DNA of 64,000 nucleotides, from contig JALEMJ010000016.1 of NCBI GenBank assembly GCA_022768285.1, positions 62,001-126,000 on the forward strand, written 5' to 3'. The notes under the pieces were generated by a model. The model had not been told where the DNA came from. It did no database searches and saw nothing but the letters and a program-made list of their open reading frames with translations. The stretch is from Aerococcus sp. Lineage in GTDB: Bacteria; Bacillota; Bacilli; Lactobacillales; Aerococcaceae. The position numbers were made by a program, and so were the translations under genes. Below are positions 29,079-37,931 of this stretch, one piece after another (the first letter of the stretch is position 1; every line of letters begins with the position of its first letter).

Positions 29079-29103
29079 AGTTGTGAAGGGGAGTTCAGTA
29101 GTA

Positions 29104-32100
29104 ATGAAGCAATCAGAACAACAGCTATTCCAAATTTTAATGACACATCTCGGATGGGAACCCGATGACCAAAATTTTAAGAGTGGGCGTATGACCGATG
29201 TCACCATCCATGCTGCTTCAAGGCGCTATACATTTCAGATACAATTTGAACAGCAACTCACTGCTGCTCAAGCAAAGCGCTTAATTCATAGCATTCAACA
29301 GCAATTTCTGGGCATAGCAACTACAGAAATTTTATTGACATATGAAGATCAACGCATGCCTAAGGAAGAGGCTTGGGAAGATTATTGGCCGTTAGTTGTT
29401 GAAAGGCAGTCATTAAATGATGGCGTGGCTAAACAATTATTGTGTCAGCAATTACCAACGTTCGATGGGCAGCGAACGTTGACGTTGAGAGCTGAGAATC
29501 CCCAAGCCCAAACCGCTATTGAACAGCGTTACCATCGGGAAATTGTTGAGGGGTATCAGCAATTAGGTTTCCCCGCATTTAATTTAAATATTATTGTTGA
29601 TGCTGACACGGTTAATGATCGTGTTGAAAATTTTAATTCCCGTAAAGAGGCACTAGAGAAGCAACAGCAAGAAATCGCAAAGAAAGCTATCGAGCGCCAA
29701 GAACAACAAGCGAATGAACCTGAAGAAATAGTGCCTGAGAACATCAAAATTGGACGGACAATTCCTACAGACACACCTCTACAGCCTATGTCAGCGTTTA
29801 AAGAAGAACAGCGCGGTGTCATTATGGAAGGTGTCGTCTTTGAGGTAGAAGTGAAGGAACTCAAAACCGGTCGCTGCATATTGAATGCTAAAATCTCAGA
29901 CTATACGAGTGCTTTCAGTATTTCGAAATTTTCAAAGAATGATGAAGAAGTAGCGATTTTTAAAGCAATTAAAACCGGGATGTGGCTTCGTGTTCGTGGC
30001 GATATCCGTATGGATGAGCGCTTTCTCAGAGACTTAGTGGTTAATGTTTATGACCTCGAGAAAGTAAGCAAAGAAGCTCGTCAAGATACGGCAGATGACA
30101 AGCGTGTGGAACTTCATTTGCATACGAAAATGAGTGCGCTCGATGCCACAAACACGATTACTGACTATGTTGAGCAAGCTAAGGCATGGGGGATGTCAGC
30201 CATCGCTTTGACAGATCACAGCGGTGTTCAAGCTTTCCCGGAAGCCAGTCGAGCTGCCAAAGAAAATGGGATTAAAGTCATTTATGGTATGGAAGCGAAT
30301 GTGGTAGATGACGGGGTGCCGATTGCCTATCAACCGCAGCATATCAATCTTGAAGAAGCAACATATGTTGTTTTTGACGTTGAAACGACTGGGCTGTCTG
30401 CGATTTATGACAAGATTATTGAGTTATCAGCTGTCAAAATGGAAAAAGGCAATGTGATTGATGAGTTTAGCGAATTCATTAATCCAGGGCATCATTTATC
30501 AAAGTTTACGACGGATTTAACCAGTATTACAGATGATATGGTGGCAGATGCGCGTCCGGAAGAAGATATCATTAATGATTTCCGAAAATGGGCGGAAGGC
30601 ACGATTCTGGTTGCGCATAATGCGACTTTTGATATGGGCTTCTTAAATACAGCTTATCGTCGCTATGGCTTGCCGGAAGCAGAAAATGCGGTTATCGATA
30701 CATTAGAATTCGCGCGTTTTTTGCATCCAGAATTTAAGTCTTATCGGTTAAACACGTTAGCGAAACATTATAAGGTTAATTTGGAACAACACCACCGGGC
30801 CATCTATGATGCGGAATCAACGGGAGCGCTCGCTTGGATTTTTGTGAATGAAGCGAAAGAAGATCATGGGTATCACTATCACGATGAATTAAATAATGAT
30901 CTCCAGCAAAAAGAGGCGTATAAAAATGGTCGTCCGTTCCACGTGACCTTGCTTGCAAAAGATCAAACAGGCCTCAAAGATATGTTTAAACTGGTGAGTG
31001 CCTCAAACGTTAATTATTTCTATAGAGTACCGCGTATTCCTCGCTCAGTGTTGAACAAGTATCGGTCACACTTGTTGGTTGGCTCAGCTTGTTCTGGGGG
31101 CGAAGTGTGGGAAGCAGCCATGCAAAAAGGGAAGGCACAAGCCAGTGATAAAGCTAAATTTTATGACTTCCTTGAACTTCAGCCAAAGCCTGTATACCAA
31201 CCGTTGCTAGATCAAAATCTAGTGCATAATGAGCAAGAATTAGAAACGATCATGAAAAATATCATTGCGATTGGTCAAGATTTGGATATTCCTGTTGTAG
31301 CTACGGGCGACGTTCACTATTTGAATCCTGAAGATAGCATTTATCGTGAAATTTTGAAGAATTCGGATAAAAGCCATCCCCCAGTTAAATCGTTCCCTGA
31401 TGTGCACTTTCGAACGACGGATGAGATGCTGTCAGATTTTGCCTTTCTTGGGGAGGACAAAGCTACTGAGCTGGTTATTACCAATACGAACAAGATTGCT
31501 GATATGATTGGCGAGGTTGAACCGATTCATGACAAGCTGTATACACCGCATATCGATGGCGCCGAGGAATCAATTCGTGAAGACTCCTATCGGCGAGCTC
31601 ATGAGATCTATGGCGATGAATTACCGGAAATTGTATCTGAACGTCTAGAACGTGAGCTAAACAGTATCATCGGCAATGGCTTTTCAGTGATCTACTATAT
31701 TGCCCAAAAACTAGTCGCAAAATCTAATGAGGATGGTTACATTGTTGGGAGCCGTGGCTCTGTTGGGTCTTCATTTGTGGCGACTATGCTGGGGATCACT
31801 GAGGTTAACCCACTTTTCCCGCATTATGTCTGCTTGAACTGCCATCACACCGAGTTCTTTACGCATGGTGAAATTGGATCCGGTTTCGATCTTCCCGATA
31901 AAAAATGCCCAGAATGTGGAGAACCGATGATGAAGGACGGCCATGAAATTCCGTTTGAAACATTCTTAGGCTTCCATGGAGATAAAGTGCCGGATATTGA
32001 TTTGAATTTCTCCGGAGAATATCAAGCGGATGCGCATGAATATACGAAAGTATTATTCGGTGAAGATCATGTATTCAAAGCGGGTACGATTTCAACAGTT

Positions 32101-33423
32101 GCAGAGAAAACAGCATACGGTTATGTAATGGGCTATGATCGCGATCATAATTTGAACTGGCGACAAGCGGAGCGTGACTTCTATGCTAAAGGGGCGGCTG
32201 GTGCTAAACGTACCACGGGGCAACACCCAGGTGGAATTATTGTTATTCCTGAGAACATGGATGTTTTTGATTTTACACCGGTACAGTATCCAGCAGATGA
32301 ACAGAATGCCTCGTGGCGTACGACGCATTTTGATTTCCATTCAATACACGATAACGTTCTGAAACTCGATTGTCTGGGTCACGATGATCCAACCGTTATT
32401 CGTAAGTTACAGGATTTATCAGGCATTGCACCGAAAGAAATTCCGACTGATGATCCGGAAGTATACAAAATTTTCAATGGAACCGAAGCACTCGGTGTAA
32501 CACCAGAGCAGATTTTCTCCAAAACAGGTACATTCGGTATTCCAGAATTTGGAACGCGTTTCGTTCGCCAAATGTTGGAAGATACGCATCCGAGTACCTT
32601 TGCGGAATTAGTGCAGATTTCTGGTCTCTCGCACGGTACCGACGTATGGCTAGGCAACTCACAAGTTCTCGTTCGCGAAAAAGGACTGGAATTAAAAGAC
32701 GTCATTGGATGTCGTGATGACATTATGATGGACCTCATTCATATGGGCGTCCCAACGAGCGATGCTTTTCAAATAATGGAAAAAGTCCGTAAAGGTAAAG
32801 GTCTATCTGAAGAACATCGGGCGATTATGGCAGACCATGACGTACCAGAGTGGTTTATGTGGTCGTGTACAAAGATTAAGTACATGTTCCCTAAAGCACA
32901 CGCAGCTGCTTACGTGCTGAATGCGTTACGTGTGGCTTGGTTTAAAGTGCACAAGCCATTGTATTATTACTGCGCGTATTTAAGTGTTCGCGCGCATGAT
33001 TTTGATCTGCCGAACATGGCTGGTGGTCTAGAACCATGCAAAGGTAGACTGAAAGAAATAATGGTAAAAGGGAACGATGCCACAAAGAAAGAGCAAGACT
33101 TGCAAATTGTTTTAGAGCTCGTTAATGAAATGTGGGAACGTGGTTATCGCTTTGAAATGGTTGATTTAGAAAAATCCGATGCTGAAAGCTTCGTTCTCGA
33201 TGAAGAGAATAAAGGCTTAATTGCGCCATTCAGGGCGATACCGGGGCTCGGTATTAGTGTGGCACATCAAATTATTGAAGCACGTGAAGATTCACCGTTT
33301 CTTTCAAAAGAAGATCTCAAGAAACGGGCGCGTGTATCGCAAACAACAATTGATCATATGACGGAATACCATATGTTAGATAATTTACCTGAAGAGAATC
33401 AGCTGAGCTTGTTCGATATGTAA
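29104..33423 (+). CDS. polC: DNA polymerase III alpha subunit, PolC type
   Basis: The main replicative polymerase of low-G+C Firmicutes. The 1439-residue protein has an N-terminal domain (about 1-190), an OB domain (about 215-320), a PHP domain starting at ELHLHTKMS (about 336), the inserted proofreading exonuclease (VVFDVETTG, about 420-428), then the palm with PDIDLNFSG (about 963-971). A zinc-finger CLNCHH...CPECGEP lies near 910-945. I start it at the ATG at 29104 because AAGGGGAG lies 9 nt upstream; a GTG seven codons earlier has no site. It ends NQLSLFDM, a beta-clamp-binding peptide. Confidence 0.97.
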   Translation: MKQSEQQLFQILMTHLGWEPDDQNFKSGRMTDVTIHAASRRYTFQIQFEQQLTAAQAKRLIHSIQQQFLGIATTEILLTYEDQRMPKEEAWEDYWPLVVERQSLNDGVAKQLLCQQLPTFDGQRTLTLRAENPQAQTAIEQRYHREIVEGYQQLGFPAFNLNIIVDADTVNDRVENFNSRKEALEKQQQEIAKKAIERQEQQANEPEEIVPENIKIGRTIPTDTPLQPMSAFKEEQRGVIMEGVVFEVEVKELKTGRCILNAKISDYTSAFSISKFSKNDEEVAIFKAIKTGMWLRVRGDIRMDERFLRDLVVNVYDLEKVSKEARQDTADDKRVELHLHTKMSALDATNTITDYVEQAKAWGMSAIALTDHSGVQAFPEASRAAKENGIKVIYGMEANVVDDGVPIAYQPQHINLEEATYVVFDVETTGLSAIYDKIIELSAVKMEKGNVIDEFSEFINPGHHLSKFTTDLTSITDDMVADARPEEDIINDFRKWAEGTILVAHNATFDMGFLNTAYRRYGLPEAENAVIDTLEFARFLHPEFKSYRLNTLAKHYKVNLEQHHRAIYDAESTGALAWIFVNEAKEDHGYHYHDELNNDLQQKEAYKNGRPFHVTLLAKDQTGLKDMFKLVSASNVNYFYRVPRIPRSVLNKYRSHLLVGSACSGGEVWEAAMQKGKAQASDKAKFYDFLELQPKPVYQPLLDQNLVHNEQELETIMKNIIAIGQDLDIPVVATGDVHYLNPEDSIYREILKNSDKSHPPVKSFPDVHFRTTDEMLSDFAFLGEDKATELVITNTNKIADMIGEVEPIHDKLYTPHIDGAEESIREDSYRRAHEIYGDELPEIVSERLERELNSIIGNGFSVIYYIAQKLVAKSNEDGYIVGSRGSVGSSFVATMLGITEVNPLFPHYVCLNCHHTEFFTHGEIGSGFDLPDKKCPECGEPMMKDGHEIPFETFLGFHGDKVPDIDLNFSGEYQADAHEYTKVLFGEDHVFKAGTISTVAEKTAYGYVMGYDRDHNLNWRQAERDFYAKGAAGAKRTTGQHPGGIIVIPENMDVFDFTPVQYPADEQNASWRTTHFDFHSIHDNVLKLDCLGHDDPTVIRKLQDLSGIAPKEIPTDDPEVYKIFNGTEALGVTPEQIFSKTGTFGIPEFGTRFVRQMLEDTHPSTFAELVQISGLSHGTDVWLGNSQVLVREKGLELKDVIGCRDDIMMDLIHMGVPTSDAFQIMEKVRKGKGLSEEHRAIMADHDVPEWFMWSCTKIKYMFPKAHAAAYVLNALRVAWFKVHKPLYYYCAYLSVRAHDFDLPNMAGGLEPCKGRLKEIMVKGNDATKKEQDLQIVLELVNEMWERGYRFEMVDLEKSDAESFVLDEENKGLIAPFRAIPGLGISVAHQIIEAREDSPFLSKEDLKKRARVSQTTIDHMTEYHMLDNLPEENQLSLFDM

Positions 33424-33435
33424 TCAGGTTATTGT

Positions 33436-33464
33436 TTGAGGTTAATATTTAGTTTCGTTATAGT
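33436..33464 (+). promoter_or_regulatory. promoter of the PII/DUF1538 operon
   Basis: TTGAGG (33436-33441) and TATAGT (33459-33464) with a 17-bp spacer lie 13 bp after the polC stop. Transcription would start about 33471, ahead of the hairpin at 33484. Confidence 0.55.
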
Positions 33465-33483
33465 AATAATAGTTGATAGAGTG

Positions 33484-33517
33484 GGATTCGCACAGAACGT
33501 ACGAATCCTGCTTTTTT
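33484..33517 (+). terminator. hairpin between polC and the PII/DUF1538 operon
   Basis: GGATTCG (33484-33490) pairs with CGAATCC (33502-33508), then TGCTTTTTT. It ends polC transcription, but it lies after the putative promoter at 33436-33464, so it may also act as an attenuator of the next operon. Confidence 0.75.
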
Positions 33518-33543
33518 GTAAAAATGTGTAAGGAGGGGTTTAA

Positions 33544-33888
33544 ATGAGTGAAAAGAATGTCATGTTGACAGCAATTGTAGACCGTGAAATTGGACGCGAT
33601 GTGATCAAAGTAGCACGAAAAGCGGGTGCTGTAGGGGCAACAAGCTTGCACGGCCGAGGTGGTCTGTCATTGGTTGACGGTAATAATGCTTTGCATGTAC
33701 CGATTGATTCACAAAAAGATATTGTCATTATGATTGTGCCTAAATCTCAAGCATCTAATATTTCAAAGCGAATTGGTGAAAGCCTCGATTTTGAAAAGCC
33801 GGGAACAGGGATTATTTTTGCTTCAGAGGTTAATCGCGCGACAGGATTGTACAATAAGGGAATCAGTGAAGAAATTGAGGAATTTTAA
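33544..33888 (+). CDS. PII-like signalling protein with short T-loop
   Basis: A 114-residue protein with the PII ferredoxin-like fold: beta1 MLTAIVDREIGRDVI, alpha1, then GATSLHGRGG (about 31-40), and the C-terminal PGTGIIF segment (about 82-88) at the nucleotide-binding B-loop position. The T-loop, about 20 residues in GlnB, is shortened to about a dozen (LSLVDGNNALHV) and has no uridylylation tyrosine. It is coupled to the DUF1538 gene (stop/start overlap TAATG). By context it should bind a small effector and act on the membrane protein next door. Ligand and role are not known to me. Confidence 0.82.
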   Translation: MSEKNVMLTAIVDREIGRDVIKVARKAGAVGATSLHGRGGLSLVDGNNALHVPIDSQKDIVIMIVPKSQASNISKRIGESLDFEKPGTGIIFASEVNRATGLYNKGISEEIEEF

Positions 33889-35378
33889 TGCAATTACTTT
33901 ATGATAAGTTAAAAGAAACAATGATGTCAGTGCTGCCCATTGTTCTGATTGTATTTCTGCTATCGCTATTTATGGTGGATGTACCATCAGATATGATGAT
34001 TCGATTTGTTATCGGGGCAGTGTGCTTAATTATCGGTTTGACCATATTTCTACTGGGGATTGATGTCGGCATGTCACCGATTGGCGAAAAAATGGGACAA
34101 TCTATCGTTAAGAGTCCATCTATCGGATTTATCCTGTTCCTGACTTTTATTATTGGATTCAGTGTTACGGTGGCTGAGCCAGATCTTGCTGTATTAGGCG
34201 AACAGATTGCTGATGCATCAGGTGGACTGCTATCTTCCAGTTTAATTATTTCTGTCGTGGGTATTGGCGTTGGGGCCATGATCTCTGTCGGTATGATCCG
34301 TATCTTAAAGGGGATCCCACTAAAGTACTTCTACACAGCGGCTTATGCGCTCATCTTTATTATTTGCTTATTAGCGCCGACTGATTTTATTGCGATGGGC
34401 TTTGATTCTTCAGGTTCGACAACCGGAGCATTGACCACACCATTTATTCTGGCAATCGGTGCGAGTGCATCCGCTCTGAAATCTGGCGATGCGTCTGAAA
34501 AAGACTCATTTGGGCTTGTTGGTGCGATGAGTACAGGGCCAATTATAGCTGTCATGCTCATGTCTCTTATCGTTTCTATCGATTTGAGTGATGCTGGTTC
34601 AACATACGAATATACACAGGGTATCATTGAACCTTATATTAATGCGATTGGACCAACGATATTAGAAACGCTTGCCTCACTTTTACCAATTCTTATCATC
34701 TTCTGGGTGATGAACCATTTTTATTTCCATACTGAAAAAGATGAGCTCAATGATATTTTGAAGGGAATCGCCTATACATTTATTGGATTAGTTTTATTTT
34801 TAATTGGTGTGAATCAAGGATTTTTTGATATGGGTCACTATCTTGGATCAAAGCTATCTGAAGGATACGAAGCGTGGCTACCACTTATTTCTGCAAGTTT
34901 AGGATTCGTTGCCGTGCTCGCTGAGCCAGCTGTTCACGTCCTCGGTGATCAAGTAGAAGAAGTTACGGGTGGGTTTATTCGGCAATCGCTACTAATCACT
35001 GTATTTTGTTTATCAGTCGGTGTAGCGAGTGCGTTAGCAATGTTGAAGATCATGATCCCATCCTTACAATTGTGGCATATCATCATCGTATTTCTGGGAA
35101 TCTCGTTATTATTAACGTATTTTGTTGACGATCTCTTTACTGGGATTGCTTTTGATGCGGGTGGTGTTGCTTCAGGACCGATGACGGCCACTTTTATACT
35201 GGCATTTTCTCAGGGAGTTGCTGAATATCTCCCGCAAGCTGATGCGGTCAAAGATGGCTTTGGTATTATTGCAATGGTAGCATTGGTGCCAATTACGATG
35301 GTATTATTACTAGGATTAATTTTTACAATTAGCATGAAAAAAGGAAACATATCAGAGAATGAAACGGAGGATGAATAA
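33888..35378 (+). CDS. DUF1538 membrane protein with two tandem halves
   Basis: A 496-residue, very hydrophobic protein with about 12 or more membrane segments. Two halves align with a constant offset of about 250: IGLTIFLLGIDVG (49-61) with IGLVLFLIGVNQG (299-311), AEPDLAVLGEQ (96-106) with AEPAVHVLGDQ (345-355), FDSSG (172-176) with FDAGG (422-426), and DSFG (206-209) with DGFG (456-459). Conserved acidic residues inside membrane regions suggest a cation or small-solute transporter, which is inference. Start and stop codons overlap those of the flanking PII-like genes by one base. It has a short acidic cytoplasmic tail. Confidence 0.85.
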   Translation: MQLLYDKLKETMMSVLPIVLIVFLLSLFMVDVPSDMMIRFVIGAVCLIIGLTIFLLGIDVGMSPIGEKMGQSIVKSPSIGFILFLTFIIGFSVTVAEPDLAVLGEQIADASGGLLSSSLIISVVGIGVGAMISVGMIRILKGIPLKYFYTAAYALIFIICLLAPTDFIAMGFDSSGSTTGALTTPFILAIGASASALKSGDASEKDSFGLVGAMSTGPIIAVMLMSLIVSIDLSDAGSTYEYTQGIIEPYINAIGPTILETLASLLPILIIFWVMNHFYFHTEKDELNDILKGIAYTFIGLVLFLIGVNQGFFDMGHYLGSKLSEGYEAWLPLISASLGFVAVLAEPAVHVLGDQVEEVTGGFIRQSLLITVFCLSVGVASALAMLKIMIPSLQLWHIIIVFLGISLLLTYFVDDLFTGIAFDAGGVASGPMTATFILAFSQGVAEYLPQADAVKDGFGIIAMVALVPITMVLLLGLIFTISMKKGNISENETEDE

Positions 35379-36052
35379 TGGCAGAGGATGCATCGGCATT
35401 AGTTGCATTTATTGCGATTATAAAGAAAGGAATAACCGCAAAATTTGTTAAACAACTTAAGTCAGTTAAATTCCGCGGTGCAACTGTTATTCAAGCAAAG
35501 GGCTCAGTGGAAGATGCTTTTACTAATCGCTTAGGTGTTCACGATAGTAATCGTGAAATGGTGATTACTTTGGTAGAAAAACAATATGAATCATTGATTC
35601 ATCAAGTGGCTGAGGAAAAATTTCATATTTCCGAAAATGGACGCGGGATCTTGTTCTCGATTGACGTTACTAGTTGTTATGGACGTCGTGGCTTCAATTA
35701 TCCATTTGAAAATAGCAACAGTGATGAAGATCATCAGTTGCTTTGGACAATTGTCAATCGCAATGAGGGGGCCAAAGTGGTCAACCTCGCTGCTGAGCAG
35801 GGCGCGAATGGTGCAACCGTATTACACGGCCGCGGAATTGGTGGTAAAAAAGCACGTAGAATCTTCAGCATTCCCTTAGAATTAGAATATGATGTTGTGC
35901 TTCAAGTCATTCCATCTGAGCTACTGACGGATATTGCCGATCATATTGACGAGTCACTAGCGTTGAATAAACCTGGACATGGAATTCAATTCACTACGCC
36001 CGTGAATGGTTCACTTGGAATGGTCAGCATCCATGCAGCTAATGAACGCTAG
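35378..36052 (+). CDS. tandem PII-like protein (two fused PII domains)
   Basis: A 224-residue soluble protein. Domain 1 (about 8-96) runs from VAFIAIIKKG through RGATVIQAKG to ENGRGILFSIDV. Domain 2 (about 117-213) runs from HQLLWTIVNRNEGAK through GATVLHGRGIGGKKA to KPGHGIQFTTPV. Domain 2 is close to the separate PII-like protein at 33544; domain 1 is more diverged. PII proteins are trimers, so this fusion might form a pseudo-hexameric or mixed ring with the other protein. It overlaps the DUF1538 gene by one base and is the last gene of the operon. Confidence 0.82.
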   Translation: MAEDASALVAFIAIIKKGITAKFVKQLKSVKFRGATVIQAKGSVEDAFTNRLGVHDSNREMVITLVEKQYESLIHQVAEEKFHISENGRGILFSIDVTSCYGRRGFNYPFENSNSDEDHQLLWTIVNRNEGAKVVNLAAEQGANGATVLHGRGIGGKKARRIFSIPLELEYDVVLQVIPSELLTDIADHIDESLALNKPGHGIQFTTPVNGSLGMVSIHAANER

Positions 36053-36060
36053 TATTGATA

Positions 36061-36089
36061 TTGCACTTCACATAATAGTCTGCTATGAT
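36061..36089 (+). promoter_or_regulatory. rimP-nusA-infB operon promoter
   Basis: TTGCAC (36061-36066) and TATGAT (36084-36089) are 17 bp apart. The start site would be near 36096. Confidence 0.75.
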
Positions 36090-36110
36090 TGTTCAAGAGA
36101 AGGCGAGAGG

Positions 36111-36137
36111 AGTGAGCGGAAACGCTCGCTCTTTTTA
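36111..36137 (+). terminator. leader hairpin before rimP, likely attenuator
   Basis: AGTGAGCG-GAAA-CGCTCGCT (36111-36130), an 8-bp stem with one G-U pair and a GNRA-type loop, followed by CTTTTTATTG. It lies between the operon promoter (36061) and rimP (36166). As a terminator inside the leader it may set or feedback-control expression, for example through NusA itself; this is inferred. Confidence 0.75.
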
Positions 36138-36165
36138 TTGAATGGCACAGTGAGAGGGGTGTTGG

Positions 36166-36642
36166 ATGATGTCAAAGATTACTGAAGCTGTTCGGACAGT
36201 GATTGAGCCAGAAGTTGTGGATATGGGATTTGAATTGTTCGACCTGCAATTTGTTAAAGAGGGTGGCGATCACTATCTACGTGTTTTTATCGATAATGAT
36301 GAAGGGGTCACTCTAGATGACTGTGTCGCGGTGAGCGAAAGGCTCTCTGTGGTATTAGATGAATCCGATTCGGATTTAATTGCCACGGCCTACTTCTTAG
36401 AAGTATCGTCACCAGGGGCTGAGCGTCCATTGAAAGACGAACGTGCGCTCCAGAAAGCAATCGGCGATTGGGTACATTTGAATTTCTATGCACAAGTTGA
36501 TGGCATAAAGGAAGTTGAGGGACGGTTATTAGCTTACGATGACTCAACCTATACCCTTGAAACTAAAGATAAAGCACGTCGCGTCGAAAAAACATATGAC
36601 AGGAGCAATGTGTCTTTAATTCGATTAGCAATAGAATTCTAA
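36166..36642 (+). CDS. rimP: ribosome maturation factor RimP
   Basis: A 158-residue factor for 30S assembly. The N-terminal domain has the conserved VVDMGFELFDLQFVKEGGDHYLRVFID stretch (about 18-44, given here in part) and DDCVAVSERLSVVLDE; the C-terminal SH3-like part starts about 95. Two adjacent ATG codons can serve; GAGAGGGGTG lies upstream. First gene of the nusA-infB operon. Confidence 0.95.
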   Translation: MMSKITEAVRTVIEPEVVDMGFELFDLQFVKEGGDHYLRVFIDNDEGVTLDDCVAVSERLSVVLDESDSDLIATAYFLEVSSPGAERPLKDERALQKAIGDWVHLNFYAQVDGIKEVEGRLLAYDDSTYTLETKDKARRVEKTYDRSNVSLIRLAIEF

Positions 36643-36661
36643 TGAGAGGGGTCATTAAACG

Positions 36662-37918
36662 GTGAGTAAAGAACTAGTCGAAGCTTTTAATATTCTTCAA
36701 GAAGAAAAAAATATTTCAAAAGAAACGATTATTGATGCGGTGGAATCGGCATTAATTTTTGCATATAAAAAGAATTATGATCAGGCACAAAATGTTGAGG
36801 TCGCCTTTGATGAGAAAAAAGGGGAATTCAAAGTATTTGCAGTAAAAGAAGTCGTAGATACAGTGATGGATTCCAATCTAGAAGTATCATTAAAAGATGC
36901 TTTGAAGATTCATCGTGCTTATGAGATCGGTGATCATATTCATTTTGAAGTTACACCAGAAAATTTTGGGCGTTTAGCGGCGCAAACAGCCAAACAAGTG
37001 ATCACCCAACGTTTGCGTGAAGCTGAACGTGCGAATATCTATGAAGAATATGTGGATTATGAGGATGATCTACTGACAGGTGTTGTCGAACGCCAGGATC
37101 GCCGCTTTGTTTACGTTAATTTAGGACGTATTGAAGCTGTGTTAACCCATGAAGGACAAATTTCTGGTGAACGCTTCACACAGCATGAGCGGATTCAAGT
37201 CTATGTCGAGCGAGTTGAAAATACGACAAAAGGGCCACAGATTTATGTGAGTCGTACTCATCCGAATGTTATCAAGCGCTTGTTCGAGCAAGAAGTACCA
37301 GAAATTTACGATGGAACAGTTGAAATTAAAGCTATTGCGCGTGAAGCGGGCGACCGTAGCAAGGTAGCAGTCTATTCACATGATCCTAATATCGATGCAG
37401 TGGGGACAGCAGTTGGACCACGTGGACAGCGTGTGCAGACGGTTGTTAATGAATTGCGCGGTGAGAATATGGATATCGTGGAATGGGATGAAGACCCTGA
37501 AGTCTTTATTAGCCATGCATTAAATCCAGCTCAAGTTTTAGAAGCACATTTCATTCCAGATGAAAAATCAGTGATTATTGTGGTACCGGACGATCATTTA
37601 TCATTAGCTATCGGACGTCGTGGTCAGAATGTACGTCTTGCCGCACGACTGACAGGCTATAAGATTGATATCAAATCCGAAAGTGAATGGGAAACGTTCC
37701 AGTATTCGCCAGAGTACGATGAATTATTCGCAACAACTGAGGACACGGATGTCGACGAACCAGAAAATGATGATGCTGGTGATAGTGCCAGTGAAAATGA
37801 TGACTCTTTGGCTGATCCACAGTTGGAAGATCTATTTGGAGAAAATACTTCAAACGTCGATACTGATCAAACGTCATTAGATGAATTTTTAACGGGTGAC
37901 CCAGAGACACAAAACTAG
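36662..37918 (+). CDS. nusA: transcription elongation factor NusA
   Basis: A 418-residue transcription pausing and termination factor. It has an N-terminal polymerase-binding domain (about 1-125), S1 (about 133-200), and two KH domains (about 230-345; AVGPRGQRVQTV and LAIGRRGQNVRLAARLTG). A long acidic tail (about 360-418) replaces the C-terminal repeats found in Proteobacteria. The start is GTG with GAGAGGGGT upstream. Confidence 0.96.
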   Translation: MSKELVEAFNILQEEKNISKETIIDAVESALIFAYKKNYDQAQNVEVAFDEKKGEFKVFAVKEVVDTVMDSNLEVSLKDALKIHRAYEIGDHIHFEVTPENFGRLAAQTAKQVITQRLREAERANIYEEYVDYEDDLLTGVVERQDRRFVYVNLGRIEAVLTHEGQISGERFTQHERIQVYVERVENTTKGPQIYVSRTHPNVIKRLFEQEVPEIYDGTVEIKAIAREAGDRSKVAVYSHDPNIDAVGTAVGPRGQRVQTVVNELRGENMDIVEWDEDPEVFISHALNPAQVLEAHFIPDEKSVIIVVPDDHLSLAIGRRGQNVRLAARLTGYKIDIKSESEWETFQYSPEYDELFATTEDTDVDEPENDDAGDSASENDDSLADPQLEDLFGENTSNVDTDQTSLDEFLTGDPETQN

Positions 37919-37931
37919 GAAGTGATCGCTA

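Noticed and set aside
22726..33500. Shared 12-mer ATTCGCACAGAA in the rpsB leader and in the hairpin after polC
   Set aside because: The flanks do not match and only one copy forms a hairpin; a 12-base match in 64 kb is expected by chance.
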